From Sinonovacula constricta (Eukaryota; Mollusca; Bivalvia; Cardiida; Solecurtidae), in NCBI GenBank assembly GCA_007844125.1, contig CM017572.1:43196632-43260631 (forward strand): DNA of 64,000 nucleotides. The letters are read 5' to 3'. Of the stretch, positions 52,901-61,900 are shown one piece after another; within the stretch, counting starts at the first letter, position 1, and every line of letters starts with the position of its first letter. Below the pieces are notes generated by a model. It saw nothing but the letters and a program-made list of their open reading frames with translations. It made no database searches and was not told the DNA's origin. Made by a program: the position numbers and the translations under genes.

Positions 52901-55900
52901 CAGTGTTGTAAAGATCAGTGTTTTTTCAACCTGAGGTGAATTTTTGATTTTTGCTGTTCCATCCTATGAGTTAATGATACTCTTTTTTCTTTCCCGATTA
53001 AGACAAAGCTGGCTTTCATCTCTTTCAAGTCAGCTTCCTTCATCCGCCATTGTTACATATTAATTAAGGGTCACGGATAAAAGTGAGTGAGGGTCATTGG
53101 ATAATACTATTGCTTGAGTAATTGATTGGAACATTTTGGGATTAGACTGAAGTAATTTCAAATCTTTTATGACTCCCTAGTGCTAAAAGATTTTATTAGT
53201 TTTATGACTTTTTTTATTGACCCATTTGAAATAATGTTAACAACTACGGACAAACAACCATTATATATGTCATATAATGAATCTGAAACATTGCTTACAC
53301 CAAATTTTTGATGAAATTATAAACCATATATAACATTTATTAATTATTCATAGTGTTCAAATATGATCAGTATTTCTTCACAGTTCTTAGTTAATCTTAC
53401 TAATCTTAGTTAATCTTACTAAATCTTTACTTGGCAACTGGTTTGATTGGCAGCCTGATGTGTATGGAGTTCTGTTTGTCCAGAAAGCCAATGTACTCAC
53501 CTTAATGTATTCTTGATTAAAGGATTTCTTTCTTTTAAAAAAATCCTCTGTTTAATTTCCAAGCCTTATATTTCTAGTGCTTATCTGAATTTTTCAAAAT
53601 CTGACAATTTCAATTAGCACTCTTAAATTGATGTTTGTTAAAGAATCACAAAAAACAAATTATTAATGGTTATGAGTTATGAAATATTAAGCTCAAACTG
53701 TTATGTTCCTTATTTATTTATATGAATTCAAAGATGTATTTATGCCTTCATTGTACAGTACATGGCACCAAATGACATTAAAGCAAACATTATGGCAAGA
53801 TAAACCAGCAACCTGATAGTAAGCAAGAATGTTTATCACTGGCACTGATTTTAACTCTTTATTTCCTATCAAGGAAAGGGGTGTGCTTTTCATTGGGTTT
53901 ATCTTCCTTCTAATAAACATATAGAGAGAGTGTGCATTCAGTGTGCTTATTGCATGAACACCTGACCAGACGCCACAACCAGACACCCGGCTGACCAGAT
54001 GAGGACTAAACCTTTATAAGCTGAGTGTAAGCAAAGACATGTATGGCCCTGCCCTTTGTTATGCCTTTGGTATAGACCTAGGATAAAATATAAACCATGA
54101 ATTGACATTGTACCTACTGTGATACCCAGGATACAAACACAGGTAGAAGCATACAAGTCATTAAAACTGGTAGTAGTTCTGCTCCCTTGCTTATGCTCAA
54201 GAAAATATAAGGGTAGTTGTTTGAATGATTTGCCCTGCATCTGAATAATGTGACTGAGTTTGGTATAATGCTATTTGTTTATGGCATGCTATACACAGGG
54301 AAGACAGCACTTTATCTGCTTTATATACTTATCATCCCCAAAAAACCAGAAAGATTGTTTGTGGGATGATAACTGCCGGCTTGCCGATTCTACTTACAGG
54401 GTTAGCAGGGCTAGGCAGCAGGCTGCTTGGGATAGAACTCTGAAACCAATAGCCCTGCACACCTAGAGATTTATTACAACCCTTATACATCACCATTATA
54501 ATTCTCATCCTTTATTACCATGGCAATCTCACTAGCTAACACTTAAATTTGTCACTTTTCTGAGTTCAAATCTTATGTGTGCCGAGTATTTTTCAAACTT
54601 GCTTGCTTTGCGGATTAAAAGCTATTTCTAGCCCATTATCACCTTTACTATTACTATTCATTACCACCACAAAAATTTCTATAATTGATCACTAAATCCT
54701 TTACAGATCTAAAGAGTTCAAAACAATTTACACTGAGAATGTTTTTATCATGCAATGCTCTTTATATGTCTGCCAATGCAAAGTAAATCTAAATCCTGTT
54801 TCAATATTGGAAATTGGTAAAAGGTAATATCAAGCTAGTGCTCAATCAGTTAACTTTACAGATTATCCCCTGGTCATTGGGTGTATTCATCAATCCTTAA
54901 CTTTGGGAGCCGTCACAGGGTGCTGGGAAGTTACGTTACTAGCCCAAATAACCCTCACAGGTACTCATTTATACACCTTGATGGAGGGGAACAATTTGAG
55001 GTACATTTCTTGCTCAAGGAAATTAGCGACGACCTCACCAGGGTTCAAACCACTGACCCCATGATCTTGAGTCATGTGTTCTACCGCTGGACAATTCCAC
55101 TTCTCAAATTGAAACAAAGAAAATCATAATTTTGTGAATGTAATTACAATAATTCAATAACATAAATGCAAAAACTTAAAAGGTTTAAGGAACAGCTTAG
55201 CACACAAGTTCCTATTGAGCTTTCCTTTGTCAACTGCTGGGTAAGTACTGTGATGAAGCAACTTTAGTAAACACTAATTGAGACTACCTTTGTTTACATA
55301 AAAGATTACTGGCAGCAGTCCTGAGGACGTAAAAAACAGAAACAGATGGAGAGCTGCTGGCTTACATTGGAATTGTCAACTAAAGGTGATGATATTTATA
55401 TTAATTAATAAGTGACACATAGCAAATATACAAACTCAAATATCAACCACTTGAGAAGGCAAGCCCACACGTAGACCACACACTCAGGATGACATGACTT
55501 ATGATTCAATTTCTGGCCAGGTTGCTGCTAACTTTCTTGAGCAAAAAATTTTACATCAAATTGTTCCAGTCCACCCAGACATATTAATTTTACCTTTTTG
55601 GGTGGCCATGGTCTAGTGGTTAAGAAGATCAAAGGGTTCCAGGTTTGAACCCTAAATTGACCATGTGATGTCAGTCCTTGAGCAAGACTATTTATTGCAC
55701 ATTGCTCCAGTTACTAATTACCTGAGTACTGGTACTACCCAGGATGTGGGCAGTCGAGAGAGATTAATATAAGGTGAAAGAACATGTTTCCTAATCGCCT
55801 TTTAAAAAAATAGATTTAAACAAACAAATACCTATAAGGGTCATTCATGTCAGGTTCATAGCTACCTAGCACCACATATTTCACCAGTTCTTATTGGATA

Positions 55901-58900
55901 TATGCATATAATAAACATTTTTATTCTTTCCTTTTCTAGACTCACCTGTCTGCCTCATCAAGCACCAGCCATTTGATGCTAGAGAGACTGAGACTCTCAG
56001 TGTTCTCTATATGGTCTAACATTCGCCCTGGAGTGGCCACTAGTATGTTCACACCTTTCCTTAGCCTGCAATGGATAAAACACTTCTCAACAACACATTA
56101 TATCCAGGGAAGGGTGGGTATGAGTACAAAGTATGATACTGATTTTTAAATAAGTCCAATTCCTTCTACTTACAAATTATATTTTTAGTCAAATCCCATA
56201 TTTCAAAGAAGAAATGTATGTGTTTCGGCCCTTATCGTAGGTATTTTTATATCCCTTTATAAGAAATGTCGTAGGTATTTTTATATCCCTTTATAAGAAA
56301 TATGACTCATTTTAGTTTATATTTGATTTTTTTTATCAAGGAATTTAAGTTGTTCTATTCTTATTAAGCAACACAATTTTATGTGCTGTCTGTGACATCT
56401 TGACAGTTGAAAATGTATAAAAACTAAAAAGTATATTTTCATACAGTAAATTTTTATCAAATACCTATCCACAAGGCAGATAACACATGCAACTTGAGTA
56501 ATGTCCCTTAGTGTAGAAAAATATAGATAGGTTATATCAAGCTATACTCCAGCCCACACAGAAGAAAATCGCTTTTTAAAAAAGTGGTCTACAATGTTTT
56601 TAAATAATCAAAGATAAATGTTAGCTACAAGGAAACAGAGCAAACATACTTCATTGTATTTTAAACAACATCAAAGCCACACATAAATGGTCAAGGTATT
56701 GATGATTAAGTTTTACTGCTGGAATAAACCCAACAACAAATAAGCCCATAGATCAGTTAATAAATGAACACAAAAGATTGAAATAAGGGTCCATTATTAA
56801 GCAAAAGATGAAGGGGAGAGCACCCAACTGGAATTTAATGCATTTGGTTTCAAATATGTACTTATAAACCAAATATGAGTTGAATCTTTTGAATCCCCAA
56901 AAGGTTATTGATTGGAATCTACAAACTGACAGCAAAAGTTACTCCTGTAGTATTTTAGTATACAGCAACAAAAATCAAATTTGAACTGTATTTTGATACC
57001 ACAAGACTTTAAAATTTATATAAATTAATTCTGCTGAAACTGTTTGTATACCTTATGCTTGTTTGATTTGTTTAAAGTGCATTTTTTTAATGACAATGTT
57101 CTATGTACAATAAATAAAAAAAAATAAAAAAAAATGCTGGAGACTAATAAATTAAAGCTGAAATAAATGACTTGGCAAAGCTACAACAAACAAGCCACAA
57201 AACAAACCTTGCTTTCTCTGCTTTCCTTTTTTCCCCACCCATGATACATCCTGGAACCAACCATGTGAAAGGCTGAAAAAAGGGTCAACATAGCTGTATA
57301 TCTATGGTAATAAACATGAAAAAGACATGGACCAGTAAGGTATTTATGTCATGTACAAAATCACATGTTTTTATAAATGTTAGCATATTATCTGGTATCA
57401 TGTTTCATACTCTCTAACCCAAACATAATCATATATACAAATCTCTAACCCAAACATAATAATATAAACAAATCTCTAATCCAGGTTTAATAATATAAAC
57501 AAATCTCTAACCCAAACATAATAAAATAAACAAATATCTAACCCAAACATAATAATATAAACAAATCTCTAATCCAGGTTTAATAATATAAACAAATCTC
57601 TAACCCAAACATAATAATATAAACAAATATCTAACCCAGGTTTAATAATATAAACAAATCTCTAACCCAAACATAATAATATAAACAAATCTCTATCCCA
57701 AACATAATAATATAAACAAATCTCTAACCCAAACATAATAATATAAACAAATCTCTAATCCAGGTTTAATAATATAAACAAATCTCTAACCCAAACATAA
57801 TAATATAAACAAATTTCTATCCCAAACATAATAATATAAACAAATCTCTAACCCAAACATAATAATATAAACAAATCTCTAACCCAAACATAATAATATA
57901 AACAAATCTCTAACCCAAGTTTAATAATATAAACAAATCTCTATCCCAAACATAATAATATAAACAAATCTCTATCCCAAACATAATATTATAAACAAAT
58001 CTCTAACCCAAACATAATAATATAAACAAATCTCTAACCCAAGTTTAATAATATAAACAAATCTCTAACCCAAACATAATAATATAAACAAATCTCTAAT
58101 CCAGGTTTAATAATACAAACAAATCTCTAACCCAAACAAAATAATATAAACAAATCTCTAACCCAAACATAATAATATAAACAAATATCTAATCCAGGTT
58201 TAATAATATAAACAAATCTCTAACCCAAACATAATAATAAAAACAAATCTCTAATCCAGGTTTAATAATACAAACAAATCTCTAACCCAAACAAAATAAT
58301 ATAAACAAATCTCTAACCCAAACATAATAATATAAACAAATCTCTAATCCAGGTTTAATAATATAAACAAATCTCTAACCCAAACATAATAATATAAACA
58401 AATCTCTAACCCAAACATAATAATATAAACAAATCTCTAACCCAAACATAATAATATAAACAAATCTCTAACCCAAACATAATAATACAAACAAATCTCT
58501 ATCCCAAACAAAATAATATAAACAAATCTCTAACCCAAACATAATAATATAAACAAATCTCTAATCCAGGTTTAATAATATAAACAAATCTCTAACCCAA
58601 ACATAATAATAAAAACAAATCTCTAACCCAAGTTTAATAATATAAACAAATCTATAACCCAAACATAATAATAAAAACAAATCTCTAACCCAAGTTTAAT
58701 AATATAAACAAATCTCTAACCCAGGTTTAGGAATATAAACAAATCTTTAACCCAGGTTTAATAATACAAACAAATCTCTAACCCAGGTTTAATAATATAA
58801 ACAAATCTCTAACCCAAACATAATAATATAAACAAATCTCTAACCCAGGTTTAATAATCTAAACAAATCTCTAACCCAGGTTTAGGAATATAAACAAATC

Positions 58901-61900
58901 TTTAACCCAGGTTTAATAATACAAACAAATCTCTAACCCAGGTTTAATAATATAAACAAATCTCTAACCCAAACATAATAATATAAACAAATCTCTAACC
59001 CAGGTTTAATAATCTAAACAAATCTTTTACACAGGTTTAATAATACAAATAAATCTCTAACCCAAGTTAAATAATATAAACAAATCTATAACCCAGGTTT
59101 AATAATACAAACAAATCTCTAACCCAGGTTTAATAATATAAACAAATCTTTAACCCAAGTTTAAAAATATAAACTAATTTCTAACCAAGTTTCATAATAA
59201 CAAGGTCCTTAGTGGAATAAGGATTTTATATCAGCATTCAAACAGAAAATCAAGTTCCTTAAAAGAAAAATCATAAGTTCATCAAAGCAAAAGCTGTTTT
59301 ATGTTAGAAACAAATCAATTTTAATTACATGATCTGCTAACTCCATGACAAGAACTAAAATTTAAATAATCTCAAAACATAATATATATGTTCTTTTAAA
59401 TTTTCCTATTTGCGTCTGAATATAAATAAAAAATTAACATATGATAGGTTTTTTAATAGCAAAACTGTTTTAAAATTATCAAATGAACTCACCTTTAACA
59501 GTTTCAAGAAAACTTCGTAACTTTGTATTGCAAGCTGAAAAATTTCAAAGTACATGTTTTATTCATTAAAGAATCATACAGCTTTTGGGATGGCTATTCA
59601 CCATAGATGAATGCCTGGGTATAACCACTGGCTCACTTGAGATCAGATGGAAAACCTCTGCACATTAAACTTCTTCCCCTGATAATTGATAAGCTTATTG
59701 ACAAATGTGTGAGGATAATATAATTAAAAAAGGTTACATGTTTATGTCATGTAATCATGGTACTCATTACATACTATAACAGGTTACATGTTTATGTCAT
59801 GTAATCATGGTACTCATTACATACTATAACAGGTTACATGTTTATGTCATGTAATCATGGTACTCATTACATACTATAACAGGTTACATGTTTATGTCAT
59901 GTAATCATGGTACTCATTACATACTATAACAGGTTACATGTTTATGTCATGGAATCATGGTACTCATTACATACTATCATGGTTAAAGCTGCTTTATTTC
60001 TTTCAGCCTATATTTATTTATTACACTGTGTTCACTACTTCTTTGGACAAAGTTACTGGGAGGCCAAACTGTCTCCTACACCAGCACAGATGTAATATTG
60101 TAAGTGTACTGTACCTCTCTTGTAGGGACCAGAATGATGGCCAACGTCCCATCTCCACGCTTCAGTTTTGGCTCATATCTACACAGATCCTCTATAATAG
60201 GTATAGCATAAGCCATCGTCTTACCTAAAAAAACATGCAGCTCTCGGTACAAAAAAATACGGAGAAAGTGTTAGTTTTTCTATAAGAGTGAAATTTACCA
60301 AGCAACCTTCCTGGCTGATTATTTTTTAGAAAAATGAAACAATGGACAGGTATTAAAAAACATGATGGAATATTCCCAAAAATATGACAATTTAAAAATA
60401 GTTTTTAAATTAATCTGAATTATATCTGCAGAAAATTGTCAAGCTTTCCCAACAACTTATCTTATTCCTCTTTATTTAGGCAAAAGGCCCCTTCCTTAAG
60501 TTAGCATGTATCATTAAAACGATAAACAGCACATACCTTTAACTTTATTTAGACTGATTTACTTATATTTCAATAAGGTTAATACAACCTGATAAAATAA
60601 TGTAAAATTTGAAAGAAATATTGCATGATGATTATTACTACAGACCTTTGAAGTCTGTGGTTTTGCATTTTATAAACCATAAGGGCTTAAAAAAGAAAAA
60701 CTCTCTACTCCAATGTCAAGTTTTATACTTTAGGCAAAAAATATGATAAAATCGTAATAAATTAGATAAAGCTAGTAATAAAGTGCATCTTACAAGAGAG
60801 CTGCACATTTGAAGTATTTTTTTTTTTCACTTTTTAACAAATAACAGAACATAGATGCATAGAAAATAAAATCATTTATTATTTAAACTTGATAAGTTTT
60901 CCATTTAAATTCTCAAAACATTCTCTGTGTTTTTATATTGTCTGTTGAAAAGCTATACAAAGTTTTTCGTTTAATGTTAAGACATATTTCTGACAATAAA
61001 AAGCATTTTATCTGAAAGCAACTTACCAGAACCAGTCTGAGATTTGACAAGAACATCATGACCCCCGACCAACTTGGGGATGGTTTCCTGCTGTACAGAG
61101 GTCATTGTGCTGTAGCCCAGCTTCTCTAGGTTTGATACCTACACCATAATCAAACAAATAAAATCGTTGTAAGAATAGGTGGAACCTCGGCTATTTCCCA
61201 GTTACATGGAAAATATTAAAAGAAATCTGGTAATAACACAGAAAAAGATCTATCCATTTAGTTAATGGGATACATTTCTTTAAAATAAATCACTGATACA
61301 AAAACATATTATTCAATTTGGGACATCTTTTTTAAATCTTTGTAAGAATAGGTGGAACCTGGGCTATTTCCCAGTTACATGGGAAATATTAATAATATCC
61401 ATTTAGTTAATAGGAAACATTTCTTCAAATATATCACTGATACAAAAACATATTATTCAATTTGTGACATCGTTTTTAAGGATTCTTAGGCTAAAAAACG
61501 TTGAACAAAGAACAAGAATACTAAGAATTAAAAAAGTGAAAATATTTGTGTTGCATATTCTAGAAATAGCATTATTTCAAAGTGATTAATTTAAATGCAA
61601 GATATTAACATAGCTGGATATATTTAGCTATTTAAGGAACTTTTCCTAGCATTTTTCCGATAAGGAATACAAAATGAAGATCCTTAATACTGCATCTAGT
61701 GTATAGGAAATGGACCTGTAAACAAGCCTCAACTTTTTAGCATAAGAATTATTCCACATCTTTTCTATGTTCATGTACACTGATGATAATTTTGTTTGTT
61801 TTAGTTGTTCATTAAATAATAAATAAATGTTTGACTTGTCTAAAAGTTAGGTGAACCTACCATGTACGGATGTAAAGATGTGTCTTTAAAACTGTCTGAT

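Noticed and set aside
53714..54240. Two adjacent minus-strand frames with hydrophobic and Cys-rich stretches
   Set aside because: Inside helicase intron 8, no domain recognised, composition as expected by chance.
57410..59205. Telomere-like DNA because units contain CTAACCC
   Set aside because: The motif occurs once per 31-bp unit and is never tandem as TTAGGG/CCCTAA.
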